From: JBDRDD01 sp043821115
GTDB taxonomy: Bacteria > CAYTYR01 > UBA6262 > DAOVJB01
Direction: 5' to 3'
Length of the DNA stretch: 21,560 bases
NCBI GenBank assembly: GCA_043821115.1
Contig: JBDRDD010000030.1
Span: 1 to 21,560 of the forward strand
The notes beneath the pieces were generated by a model that worked only from the letters and a program-made list of their open reading frames with translations, ran no database searches and was not told the DNA's origin. The translations under genes and the position numbers were made by a program. This document shows positions 7,204-15,416 of this stretch, piece after piece; the stretch's first letter is position 1; every line of letters begins with the position of its first letter.

Positions 7204-8448
7204 TTGCTTCAAAAGCAGCAGCTTCTCATAATTTTATCAAGCGCCGCCTTCATAATCATCCTGACGGGTTCTTTTGTTCTCTTCAGAAGCGCTCCTCTTC
7301 CTCCCTCCCCGGAAGTTTTCCAGCATGAGGTTGCTGTGTCCACAGGCACTGTTTCTTCAGGTGATTCTCTCTACACCATCCTGACAGAGAATGGTTTTTC
7401 CTCTGAAGAGATATTATCTTTTCAGAATACCATGAAGGAAGTCTATGATCCGAGGAAGTTCAAGCCCGGTGACACATACGAGATAGTCAGATCAACAAGC
7501 GGGGTGTTCAGCTGCTTCAGGTATTATCCTAGCGTCCTTAAATTCCATGTAGTAGAAAAGAATAAAGACGGTGGGTATAATGCCTACAGCAGGGAGCATT
7601 CTCTTGAGAAGCGTATTGTCGGATTGAAAGTTGAGATAAAAACATCCCTCTGGGATGCGATAATAGATTCAGGGACCAACCCTGAGCTCACCATGCGCCT
7701 TGCGGATATTTTCTCCTGGCAGATAGACTTCTTGACGGAACTGCGAGCCGGGGATATATTCAGGTTCATCTGGGAGCAGCATGAGAACGGAGGGAAAAAG
7801 GTCCTTGACGGACACATATTAGCCGCCCAGTACGACGGCGTGGAGGGGCAGAAACATACAGCCGTTTTTTTTGAAAGCTATGACGCCAAGCAGGGATATT
7901 ACACGCTTAAAGGAGAATCTCTAAGGAGCGATTTTCTGAAGGCGCCGCTTAACTACAGAAGGATATCATCGCACTTTTCGCACAATCGCTACCATCCTAT
8001 CCTGAGATATTCCCGTCCCCACCTGGGTATAGATTACGCTGCGCCCATGGGCACACCGATCGTAAGTGTTGCGGACGGTACTGTGACCCATGCCGCGTGG
8101 AAAGGACAGAACGGAAACCTGGTCGTAGTGAGGCATAATTCAGTTTACACAACTACTTACGGGCACCTTTCCAAGTATGGCAAGGGTGTAAAGAAGGGAA
8201 AGCACGTTAACCAGGGACAGGTCATAGGCTATGTTGGTATGACCGGGCTTGCAACAGGACCCCACCTTGACTTCAGGATCAAGAAGCACGATCAGTTCGT
8301 GAATTTCCTTCAACTCAAATTCGCTCCTACGGGAAAGATCGAGAACGAAGACACGGAAAAATTTGAAACGTTAAAAAAGGAACGATTGTCTCAGCTCATC
8401 ACCTTGTGCGATCAAGGTCTGGAGCTTTCCAGTCTAAGCAGGAAATGA
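7204..8448 (+). CDS. M23 peptidoglycan endopeptidase with OapA/LysM-like domain
   Basis: A 414-residue cell-wall hydrolase of the LytM/M23 family. The start is TTG, supported by GAGGAGA six bases upstream. An N-terminal membrane anchor spans about residues 6-27. A LysM/OapA-like segment (about 40-95, with VSSGDSLYTIL and FKPGDTYEI) should bind peptidoglycan. The M23 domain (about 255-375) shows His273 and Asp277 in HLGIDYAAPMGTPI, His321 in TYGHLSKYG, and GPHLDFRI at 352-359. The final motif is normally HxH but here is His354-Leu-Asp356, so the third metal ligand would be Asp. It likely cuts peptide cross-links in the periplasm. It heads a four-gene operon, followed after 11 bp by a membrane protein. 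Confidence 0.9.
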   Translation: MLQKQQLLIILSSAAFIIILTGSFVLFRSAPLPPSPEVFQHEVAVSTGTVSSGDSLYTILTENGFSSEEILSFQNTMKEVYDPRKFKPGDTYEIVRSTSGVFSCFRYYPSVLKFHVVEKNKDGGYNAYSREHSLEKRIVGLKVEIKTSLWDAIIDSGTNPELTMRLADIFSWQIDFLTELRAGDIFRFIWEQHENGGKKVLDGHILAAQYDGVEGQKHTAVFFESYDAKQGYYTLKGESLRSDFLKAPLNYRRISSHFSHNRYHPILRYSRPHLGIDYAAPMGTPIVSVADGTVTHAAWKGQNGNLVVVRHNSVYTTTYGHLSKYGKGVKKGKHVNQGQVIGYVGMTGLATGPHLDFRIKKHDQFVNFLQLKFAPTGKIENEDTEKFETLKKERLSQLITLCDQGLELSSLSRK

Positions 8449-8459
8449 GGTAAGAGCAA

Positions 8460-8930
8460 TTGAAAAAAAACTACGGTGAGATATCCATAAGAAGAATCAT
8501 TGTAGGCGGGATATTTATAGGGCTCCTTCTTCTCTTCAGTGGTGTCATGTCCGGGTTTTTAAGCGTGAGTGTCTTTAAGCTGCCCATATTCGTGTGCGAT
8601 TCCACCCTGTGGCACCAACAGTTCAACCCGGCGCTTTCGGTGTTTCTGGATATAATCTACGGCATAATACTGGCAGGGCTTTTTAACCTTCTCTACATGA
8701 GCATACCTGGTGAGGGTTTGATGAAGGGTATATCCTTCGGGCTCATAGTCTGGTTTTTCAAGGTAGTCATGGCCATGGGTTCCATAAGGGTAATGTTTGA
8801 CGTATCAAACAAGATACTAATGTACTGGACTTTTGCAGGGCTGGTAGAGATGATGATAATAGGAAGCGTGCTCGGCATATTTTATAAAATGGAATACGAG
8901 GATGAAATCGAAGAAGAGGAGGAGGAATGA
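8460..8930 (+). CDS. Four-TM membrane protein with acidic tail, unknown
   Basis: A 156-residue integral membrane protein not recognised as any family. Hydrophobic segments lie at about residues 12-35, 58-82, 88-104 and 120-143, and the C-terminus is a run of acidic residues (DEIEEEEEE). The start is TTG with GAGGTAAG upstream. The stop overlaps the ATG of the next gene by four bases (ATGA), showing translational coupling. Its place between a wall peptidase and a PP-loop enzyme suggests an envelope role, but this is only context. Confidence 0.7.
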   Translation: MKKNYGEISIRRIIVGGIFIGLLLLFSGVMSGFLSVSVFKLPIFVCDSTLWHQQFNPALSVFLDIIYGIILAGLFNLLYMSIPGEGLMKGISFGLIVWFFKVVMAMGSIRVMFDVSNKILMYWTFAGLVEMMIIGSVLGIFYKMEYEDEIEEEEEE

Positions 8931-9160
8931 CCAGGGACAATAAAGCCAAGGAAAGACGCCATCCCATAAAGTGTCCTTACTGCGGGACTCACATGGTGTG
9001 TATGAACAAATTCACAGCTGCTTTTAAGACTCTTCAGGGGATATTTCTATGGTACGTGTGCCCCAGGAGGAAGGGTGAAGTGGGTTGCGGGCACACCATG
9101 CCCGTTGAGATCCAGCCTGTAGGGGACGACGGGGAGCATGATCACAAGGGAAAGCTCTGA
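8927..9160 (+). CDS. Small zinc-ribbon protein
   Basis: A 77-residue basic protein with a probable zinc ribbon: CPYC at residues 16-19, then Cys45 and Cys54 in a CPRRKGEVGC segment, with an additional Cys25 and several His. It overlaps the gene before by four bases (ATGA) and the gene after by one base (TGATG), so it belongs to the same operon. No named family is recognised. It may bind RNA or protein, or assist the following enzyme. Confidence 0.7.
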   Translation: MTRDNKAKERRHPIKCPYCGTHMVCMNKFTAAFKTLQGIFLWYVCPRRKGEVGCGHTMPVEIQPVGDDGEHDHKGKL

Positions 9161-10512
9161 TGAAAAGAAGAAAGCTCGACATCAGATGCTTCGAGACACA
9201 AAAAGGCATAAGAGTCAGGGCTGGTGGGAAAACCTATACGCTGGAATACCCTTCAAATATATGGAAGAAGTATCCTTCCGGGAGCAAGGAGATTCTTACT
9301 GACAACCTTGCTTACCTTCTTACTCTAAACATACCCCTGGTATCAAAATTCGACACCATCGAATATAACCGTTCCATGCCTGTTTTTAAGCCATTTTTCG
9401 ATGCCATGGTTATGAAGAATATCCCTTCTGCCGTAAATGATTACAAAGACAGAAGCTTCGATGTTATAAAAAAATTCTTGAGTACGGATTATATTTTCAG
9501 GAATAAACAAATAAAATTTCCGGACACTAAATCATCCGTCAGGGAAAGAGCAATAGTCCCGATGTCCTGCGGGAAGGACAGCCTGCTCACGCTGGGGGTG
9601 CTGCGTGAGATAGGGCTTGATCCCGTCTGCGTTTATATAAATGACACGGTTTCCCCGAAAGAGAACAGGATAAAGCTAAAACAGATAAAGGAAGTAGCCG
9701 CAGAATACAAGCTTAAAGTTCATGTTGTGACAAACAACATAGAACGCCTTAATGATTTTGAGACATGGAACACCCATGAAACATGCGCCGGATACATGCA
9801 CATGATGACGGGTTTTTGTTTAATATCCCTGCCTTTTGCGAATTATTACGGGGCACGCTATATAGTAATGGGCAACCAGCAGGATATGGATTTTCCCTTT
9901 GTTAACAAAGAGGGTGTAAGAACGTATCCCTCACCGGACCAGTGCTCTGAGTGGACAGCGCATCAGAGCTCCATGGTAAACATGATGAATCCCGGTACAA
10001 ATGTTATAAGCGTCATAGAACCTCTGACAAATATCGCGATTACCAGGGTCCTTCACTCCCGCTACAGTGATCTGGGGTGCCGGGAAATATCATGCGACTG
10101 CCTTGATGCAAGCGATGAGCCCAGGTGGTGTCACGATTGCAACAAGTGCGCAAGGATCTCCCTTTTCATGCATGCTGTGGGGATAGACCCGGCACAGGCA
10201 GGTTTTCACAAGAAACTCCTTAATAAGAAACACTCAAAACTTTATGCTCTTTTTAACGGTAGCGATGTGGATCATTACGAGAGAAGTCCCGAGGCAAGAG
10301 ACCAGCAGCTGCTTGCTTTTTACATGGCTTACAAAAGAGGGATAAAAGGCGAGCTTATTGATATGTTCAGAAAAAAGCATCTTGGGGAAGCAAAAAAAAG
10401 GGAAAAAGAACTTCATCAGAAGTTCTTCACGATTTACGAGACAGAATTGCCTAGGAAGATAAAGAAAAAGGTTTGCAGAATATACACAGATGAACTTAGG
10501 AATGTAGAGTAG
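9160..10512 (+). CDS. PP-loop ATPase, QueC/MurL-like, with Cys cluster
   Basis: A 450-residue enzyme with an ATP-pyrophosphatase loop, PMSCGKDSLLTLGVL, in which Ser136-Cys-Gly-Lys-Asp-Ser141 is a variant of SGGxDS. Such enzymes adenylate a substrate and release pyrophosphate. A second part has six cysteines (C307, C312, C314, C324, C327, C330) including WCHDCNKC, a likely zinc site. This layout recalls QueC and, from memory, MurL, the ATP-dependent epimerase of UDP-MurNAc-Ala-Glu, which has a similar WCGxCPKC-like motif. The MurL motif NHQxSKS that I recall is not present; EWTAHQSS lies in the comparable place. Being in an operon with a peptidoglycan hydrolase makes a wall-related reaction plausible, not shown. 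Confidence 0.8.
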   Translation: MKRRKLDIRCFETQKGIRVRAGGKTYTLEYPSNIWKKYPSGSKEILTDNLAYLLTLNIPLVSKFDTIEYNRSMPVFKPFFDAMVMKNIPSAVNDYKDRSFDVIKKFLSTDYIFRNKQIKFPDTKSSVRERAIVPMSCGKDSLLTLGVLREIGLDPVCVYINDTVSPKENRIKLKQIKEVAAEYKLKVHVVTNNIERLNDFETWNTHETCAGYMHMMTGFCLISLPFANYYGARYIVMGNQQDMDFPFVNKEGVRTYPSPDQCSEWTAHQSSMVNMMNPGTNVISVIEPLTNIAITRVLHSRYSDLGCREISCDCLDASDEPRWCHDCNKCARISLFMHAVGIDPAQAGFHKKLLNKKHSKLYALFNGSDVDHYERSPEARDQQLLAFYMAYKRGIKGELIDMFRKKHLGEAKKREKELHQKFFTIYETELPRKIKKKVCRIYTDELRNVE

Positions 10513-10514
10513 GT

Positions 10515-11042
10515 TTATTTTATTCTGGGCAGAAGCATACCTGTTCTCTGCCTGTAGCTTGCATACTCATTAGGGAACGCCTTCTCCAGCACGGCCTTCT
10601 CCTCAATCATTGATGCCGCGCCGTGAAGGACGATGATGACGGGAATGAGATAGAGTGCGAACACCGCACCCCGCGCAATGGATATTCCTATAAACATGAC
10701 AACAAGAGCCAGGTACTGGGGGTGCCTCACAAATGTGTAAGGTCCGTCAGTAACGAGTTTTTTTGGGGACCGGGCATAGGGGGATATACCGGTTACAAGG
10801 AACAATATCCATGATGAAGTCCCGATGGCAATACCCAGCAAGAACAGGATGGATCCCATAAGGTACCATGCAGGCATACCTGTCAGAAGGGGTTGATTTG
10901 TAAAAGGCAGATAGATTATAATGAAGGTCCAGATGACAATGCCCGCAGGGCGGTAAGAGGCCCCTTTATTAAGAAGAACTGTTAAATAAATGATAAGAGC
11001 ATTGAGAACAAACACCAGAAGCCATACTGATTGAACTATCAC
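10515..11042 (-). CDS. Isoprenylcysteine/phospholipid methyltransferase-like membrane protein
   Basis: A 175-residue integral membrane protein of the ICMT/PEMT superfamily. It has about five hydrophobic segments and the C-terminal signature of these SAM-dependent enzymes: GPYTFVRHPQYLA near residues 105-117, then a Glu pair (MIEEKAVLEKAFP) and a YASYRQRTGMLLPR end. Substrates in the family range from lipids to protein cysteines, so the substrate cannot be named. The start is GTG with AAGGAG seven bases upstream. It converges with the PP-loop gene, the two stops lying only two bases apart, with no terminator between them. Confidence 0.82.
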   Translation of the reverse strand: MIVQSVWLLVFVLNALIIYLTVLLNKGASYRPAGIVIWTFIIIYLPFTNQPLLTGMPAWYLMGSILFLLGIAIGTSSWILFLVTGISPYARSPKKLVTDGPYTFVRHPQYLALVVMFIGISIARGAVFALYLIPVIIVLHGAASMIEEKAVLEKAFPNEYASYRQRTGMLLPRIK

Positions 11043-11069
11043 GAGACGTCTCCTTTTTGGTTTTCTAAT

Positions 11070-11098
11070 ATTTTATACTTTTAGGGGCCCTATTGCAA
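11070..11098 (-). promoter_or_regulatory. Possible promoter of the methyltransferase gene
   Basis: On the minus strand TTGCAA (11098-11093), a 17-bp spacer and TAAAAT (11075-11070) form a fair sigma70-type promoter pointing at the GTG start at 11042. The -35 has two mismatches. Confidence 0.4.
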
Positions 11099-11134
11099 GG
11101 GAAATAATAAGAGGTTAAAATGAAGGAGGAATAA

Positions 11135-11446
11135 ATGGATTTATTTAAGATGATGAAGCAGGCAAACCAGATAAAGAACAAGGCCAAGGAAGTAGAGAAA
11201 AATCTTGCCGCCCAGAAACTGGAAGTATCCCAGGGTGGCGTCAGTGTTAGCGCCAACGCAAAGCAGGATATACTCTCTATAAAAATAGATGAAGACCTTT
11301 TTGGGCAGGGACGAGAGGCAGTGGAGAAAAAAGTTCTCGCGGCTGTGCAGGAGGCCTCCAGGAAGGCCCGCGACATCATGGCCCAGGAGACAAAGAAGAT
11401 GATGGGCGATGTTGATATGGGTTCACTCGGCAACATGTTCAAGTAA
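11135..11446 (+). CDS. ybaB: YbaB/EbfC nucleoid-associated protein
   Basis: A 103-residue protein of the YbaB/EbfC family, which binds DNA as a dimer and coats the nucleoid. It shows the family pattern: an N-terminal helix rich in Met, Lys and Gln (MDLFKMMKQANQIKNKAKEV), a central beta region with VSANAKQDILSIKID, a helix AVEKKVLAAVQEASRKA and a Met/Gly-rich end. The start has an AAGGAGG site. The usual partners dnaX and recR are not here; an inositol-monophosphatase-family gene follows 26 bp downstream. Confidence 0.93.
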   Translation: MDLFKMMKQANQIKNKAKEVEKNLAAQKLEVSQGGVSVSANAKQDILSIKIDEDLFGQGREAVEKKVLAAVQEASRKARDIMAQETKKMMGDVDMGSLGNMFK

Positions 11447-11472
11447 CAATATGATCAGGGGGATAGGCTTTA

Positions 11473-12273
11473 ATGGATATACTCGCAAAATGCAGAAAGA
11501 CAGCCATAGATGCCGCTCTTTCTGCCGGGAAATTTCTCAGGGCCCGTCAGGGGAAGATAAAAACTTACGATTTCAAAAACGGTAGCATCACTAACATAGT
11601 TACAGATGTTGACAGAAAGAGCGAAGCCCTTATAATACGCACTATAAGGAAAGTCTTCCCGGAGCACGAGTTCCTGGCCGAGGAATCCGGCAAGAACAAG
11701 GCTCGTTCAGAATACAGGTGGATAATCGATCCTATCGACGGCACAACGAATTTCGTGCACAGCTTTCCTTTCTTCTGTGTCTCTATTGCGCTTGAGAAAG
11801 CCGGCAAGCTTGAGGTGGGGGTTGTGTACAATCCGGTCCATGATGAACTTTTTTATGCCCAGAGGGGAAAAGGCGCATACCTCAATAGAAAGAGGATAAG
11901 GACGTCTTCCATAAGTGATATAAGCAGAAGCCTGCTTGCAACGGGTTTCGCATATGATGCCGATAAATGCACGAAGAATGATAATATAAATAATTTCAAG
12001 GAGTTTCTGAGGGTTTCTCAGGCTGTCAGGCGTGCCGGTTCCGCGGCGCTTGATCTGTGCTACGTGGCATGCGGCAGGTTTGACGGGTTCTGGGAATGGG
12101 ACCTCAGCCCATGGGATACCGCTGCGGGAGTTGTTATTGTTAAAGAGGCAGGCGGCAGGGTGACAAAATTCGACGGCAGTGCCTACACGCCGTATGACAA
12201 AACCCTGCTTGCAACAAACTCTGCCATACACAAGAACATGGTATCGGTACTGCGAGGGCGCGAGGATAGATAA
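11473..12273 (+). CDS. suhB: Inositol monophosphatase family protein (SuhB-like)
   Basis: A 266-residue Mg-dependent sugar-phosphate phosphatase. Metal-binding motifs are complete: EE at residues 70-71, DPIDGTTNFVH at 86-96, and WDLSPWDTAAG from 209 with Asp215 as third-site ligand. The family includes myo-inositol-1-phosphatase, SuhB, fructose-1,6-bisphosphatase-like and histidinol-phosphatase enzymes, so the substrate is not certain; the symbol is the closest general match. The ATG is preceded by AGGGGGA. It lies in an operon between ybaB and a small membrane protein that starts 4 bp after its stop. Confidence 0.88.
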   Translation: MDILAKCRKTAIDAALSAGKFLRARQGKIKTYDFKNGSITNIVTDVDRKSEALIIRTIRKVFPEHEFLAEESGKNKARSEYRWIIDPIDGTTNFVHSFPFFCVSIALEKAGKLEVGVVYNPVHDELFYAQRGKGAYLNRKRIRTSSISDISRSLLATGFAYDADKCTKNDNINNFKEFLRVSQAVRRAGSAALDLCYVACGRFDGFWEWDLSPWDTAAGVVIVKEAGGRVTKFDGSAYTPYDKTLLATNSAIHKNMVSVLRGREDR

Positions 12274-12277
12274 TGAT

Positions 12278-12724
12278 ATGGGTAAAACTATAAGGCTCCA
12301 GCTATATTTTGTAGGGACATCTCTTCTGCTCACCTCTTTTTATGAACTCGTGCAGATCCATGCCTATAATTTTTACGGGGATAATACTCTCATGGCTACC
12401 GTGTTCTTTGTCCCGCTCAGGATAGTGGAGGGGGTTTTTGTTCTGTTTTTCAATTTCAACGTGGTGGCTCTGGCAAGAAAGAATAAATTCTGGTTTAAGA
12501 AACTGCACCTTTCCGATTTCTCTCTCTTTACACTCCTTGGGGTTGTATATACACAATACAATGAAGTCTTAAATGTCTATTTTCTTAACACATGGGGATA
12601 CAAGAGATTTCTGCCGCTTATGCCTGTCTTCAGGATAGGCATAACACCGTTCGTGCAGTGGGCAGTATTTGCACCGCTTATCGTGATCATTTTCCGTGAC
12701 TGGTACAGTGCGGCAGATGCTTGA
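12278..12724 (+). CDS. Four-TM membrane protein, unknown
   Basis: A 148-residue membrane protein starting MGKTIRLQLYFVG. The frame stays open upstream into suhB, but the ATG at 12278, four bases after the suhB stop and with GAGGATAG about 12 bases before, is the best start. Hydrophobic segments are about residues 7-24, 38-60, 77-94 and 117-138, with aromatic-rich connecting loops. I do not recognise a family. It is in the ybaB-suhB-FAD dehydrogenase operon with very short gaps. Confidence 0.65.
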   Translation: MGKTIRLQLYFVGTSLLLTSFYELVQIHAYNFYGDNTLMATVFFVPLRIVEGVFVLFFNFNVVALARKNKFWFKKLHLSDFSLFTLLGVVYTQYNEVLNVYFLNTWGYKRFLPLMPVFRIGITPFVQWAVFAPLIVIIFRDWYSAADA

Positions 12725-12739
12725 ATATAAAGAGGGAAC

Positions 12740-14191
12740 ATGCAGGTAAAAAGAGAAAAAGACTCTATAGCAAATTACCTTGAAGATGCCTCCAATCTCC
12801 CAGGAGGCTGGGCCAAGGAAGTTTTTCTGCCCGAGAATACACTGGAAGCATCCCAGATACTGCGCCAAGCCAACCAGAAGAAAACGCCCGTCACTGTATC
12901 AGGAGGAGGCACAGGTACTGCCGGCGGGAGGATACCTTTCGGTGGAGTGGTTCTCTCAACAGAGAAGCTAAAAGGAATAAAAATAGAAAACGGTTCCGGC
13001 AAATCTTATGCAGAAGTTGGTGCAGGGGTTCTTATACAGGATCTCAAGCAGAAAGCCTTGGAAAAAAAGCTTTTCTATCCCTATGATCCTACTGAGCAGA
13101 CAGCGTTTGTCGGGGGGACAATCGCAACAAACGCATCCGGTGCCAGGAGCCTTAAATACGGTTCCACAAGACAGTTCGTGCAATCTCTCGAGGTTGTTCT
13201 TGCTGACGGCAATATTGTGCACATCAGGCGAGGTGAGCACAAGGCAAAAGGTTTTAAGTTTAATGTTAAGCTTGGGGATACGCAATACATGATCCCGGTG
13301 CCCACATATAAAATGCCTGCTGTAAGGAAACATTCCGCAGGCTACTTCGCACAGGAAAATATGGACCTTGTTGATTTATTTGTCGGCCAGGAAGGAACAT
13401 TGGGTCTTCTGGCAAGCGCAAAGCTTTCACTTGTCAAGGAGCCATTTGACATATTCAGCTGTTTCGCGTTCTTTATCGATGAGCCCAAAAGCTGGGAATT
13501 TGCTGCCAGGGCTGCAGATGCGGGGTGTCTGTCAGTGGAATACCTGGATATCAACGCACTTAATCTTATGAGGGACACCTACTCGAATATTCCTCCTGGC
13601 GCAAAATCCTGCGTGTTTTTCGAGGTTGAGATGGAAAAATCAAAAGAGGAGGATGTTCTTTCTTTCTGGGACAAGATGCTTTCTGAGTACGGAGTTAATA
13701 TCGAGAACACATGGGTTGCCATGACCGAGCAAGAGCGCAAAGAGTTTCAACAGAAGCGCCACAGCATTCCTGAGAAGATAAATGATTTTGTAAGAGCCCA
13801 CAGCATGCCCAAGGTCAGTACTGACCTTGCCGTTCCAAGAGAGCGCCTCTCTGAGATGATGAGGTATTACAAGCAAATTCTTCCCGCGACCGGGCTGGAG
13901 CATTTTATATTCGGCCATATTGGAGACGCACACCTGCATACGAACCTCTTGCCCGAGACAGAGCAAGAGCTTGTGACGGCAAAGGAAGCCGCGGAAAAAC
14001 TCATAAGAAAATCCATAGAGCTGGGAGGCACCGTATCTGCCGAGCACGGTATAGGGAAGATGAAAAGGCAATATCTGCTCATGCTATACGGGGAGGATGG
14101 GATAAAGCAGATGGCAGAGGTGAAAAGATCGCTTGATCCTAACTTTATACTCAACAGGGGAGATATCATAGACGAAGAATACCTGCGCTAG
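12740..14191 (+). CDS. FAD-linked oxidase, GlcD/D-lactate dehydrogenase type
   Basis: A 483-residue flavoprotein of the vanillyl-alcohol-oxidase superfamily, in which GlcD and D-lactate dehydrogenases oxidise 2-hydroxy acids. The N-terminal FAD domain has VSGGGTGTAGG at residues 53-63 and VGGTIATNASGARSLKYG at 124-141. The C-terminal FAD-oxidase domain has FGHIGDAHLH at 391-400, with His393, His398 and His400 as probable metal or substrate ligands, and SAEHGIGK from 433. Length is normal. The substrate is not determined; glycolate, lactate or a longer hydroxy acid are possible. It ends the ybaB operon. No Fe-S partner subunit is beside it. Confidence 0.88.
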   Translation: MQVKREKDSIANYLEDASNLPGGWAKEVFLPENTLEASQILRQANQKKTPVTVSGGGTGTAGGRIPFGGVVLSTEKLKGIKIENGSGKSYAEVGAGVLIQDLKQKALEKKLFYPYDPTEQTAFVGGTIATNASGARSLKYGSTRQFVQSLEVVLADGNIVHIRRGEHKAKGFKFNVKLGDTQYMIPVPTYKMPAVRKHSAGYFAQENMDLVDLFVGQEGTLGLLASAKLSLVKEPFDIFSCFAFFIDEPKSWEFAARAADAGCLSVEYLDINALNLMRDTYSNIPPGAKSCVFFEVEMEKSKEEDVLSFWDKMLSEYGVNIENTWVAMTEQERKEFQQKRHSIPEKINDFVRAHSMPKVSTDLAVPRERLSEMMRYYKQILPATGLEHFIFGHIGDAHLHTNLLPETEQELVTAKEAAEKLIRKSIELGGTVSAEHGIGKMKRQYLLMLYGEDGIKQMAEVKRSLDPNFILNRGDIIDEEYLR

Positions 14192-14199
14192 CAAAAGGC

Positions 14200-14228
14200 T
14201 TGAAAACAATATCTTCTAGGAGTATAAT
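14200..14228 (+). promoter_or_regulatory. Near-consensus sigma70 promoter of the mscS gene
   Basis: TTGAAA (14200-14205), a 17-bp spacer and TATAAT (14223-14228) precede the channel gene, with a start point near 14235. It begins just 9 bp after the stop of the FAD dehydrogenase. Confidence 0.75.
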
Positions 14229-14263
14229 TAACTGATCCTATAATTTTTGGTAAGGGGGGAATC

Positions 14264-15343
14264 ATGTTCGACAATATCGCTGTACTCCAGGGGGAATTCC
14301 TGGGCAATCCACTTAAGGATTATGCTGTTTCGCTACTTATATTCCTAGGGAGCGTTCTGGTGCTCCATGTCTTAAAAGCCATACTCCTTAAGCGTATAGA
14401 AGCTATTGTCAGTAAGACCAAGACTAAAATGGATGACTTTATCCTTAAATTCTTTGAGAAGGCGATACTCCCAATCCTTTATTTCGCTGCCATCTATATC
14501 GCCATACGAAGCCTATCTTTAAGTCCAGGTATACACAAAGCCATAAACGCCGGCTGGGTGATAATACTTACAATACAGATTCTGCGTGTAGCCATTGCCT
14601 TCGTCGAGTACGCTATGGAGGAATTCTGGTTCAAGAAATCAAAAAAGCAGCCCAGCACGGGCAAGGTTATTATAACAATAACGAAGATAGTAATCTGGAG
14701 TATGGGGGCTATCTTTGTCCTTGATAACCTCGGGTTTAATATATCAGCCGTTATAGCTGGGCTCGGCATAAGCGGTATAGCAATTGCTTTGGCAGCCCAG
14801 ACGATACTGGGGGATCTCTTCAATTACTTCGTCATATTCTTCGACAAGCCTTTCGAAGAAGGAGATTTCCTCATAATAGACGATTACCTCGGGACGATAG
14901 AGCATATAGGAATAAAAACCACGCGCATAAGAAGTCTTGGCGGGGAACAGGTGGTTTTCTCGAATAGCGACCTTACCTCAAGCCGAATCAAAAATTACAA
15001 GAGGATGCAGCAGCGCAGGATCGTGTTCAAATTAGGCGTCACCTACCAGACATCTGTCGGGAAGATGAAAAAGATACCAGTTATTATCACGGATATAATA
15101 AAGGGAGTAAGCGATACCACTTTTGACAGGGCTCATTTTGCGAGTTTCGGGGATTTCAGCCTGATAATAGAGATAGTATATTATGTTATAAGCGGTGACT
15201 ACAATAAGTACATGGATATACAGCAGGAGATAAACTTCAAGATAAAAGAGGAATTCGAGAAGGAAGGTATAGAATTCGCATACCCAACCCAGACTCTTTT
15301 TGTTGATAAAGTGACACCTGAGCCGGCACAGGGCAAGAAGTAA
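14264..15343 (+). CDS. mscS: Small-conductance mechanosensitive channel (MscS family)
   Basis: A 359-residue membrane channel that opens when the membrane is stretched, releasing solutes during osmotic downshock. Hydrophobic helices lie at about residues 18-40, 68-85, 95-115 and 135-155. The pore-lining helix follows at about 161-192, with the family pattern GLGISGIAIALAAQTILGDL. A soluble beta domain after FDKPFEEGDFLII and an alpha/beta C-terminal domain complete the MscS core. It has two more N-terminal helices than E. coli MscS, as in many homologues. AGGGGGG precedes the ATG. It has its own promoter. The histidine kinase gene starts 73 bp later. Confidence 0.93.
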   Translation: MFDNIAVLQGEFLGNPLKDYAVSLLIFLGSVLVLHVLKAILLKRIEAIVSKTKTKMDDFILKFFEKAILPILYFAAIYIAIRSLSLSPGIHKAINAGWVIILTIQILRVAIAFVEYAMEEFWFKKSKKQPSTGKVIITITKIVIWSMGAIFVLDNLGFNISAVIAGLGISGIAIALAAQTILGDLFNYFVIFFDKPFEEGDFLIIDDYLGTIEHIGIKTTRIRSLGGEQVVFSNSDLTSSRIKNYKRMQQRRIVFKLGVTYQTSVGKMKKIPVIITDIIKGVSDTTFDRAHFASFGDFSLIIEIVYYVISGDYNKYMDIQQEINFKIKEEFEKEGIEFAYPTQTLFVDKVTPEPAQGKK

Positions 15344-15416
15344 TATATAAAGTTTTAAGGCAGTATTAAATAATGTGGTATCTGTGAAAATTCGGCAGGG
15401 GTTTCTATGAGAAGCT

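Noticed and set aside
12179..12277. Upstream extension of the 12278 membrane protein
   Set aside because: The extension lies inside suhB in another frame; the ATG at 12278 with GAGGATAG is a better start and the extra residues look non-coding.
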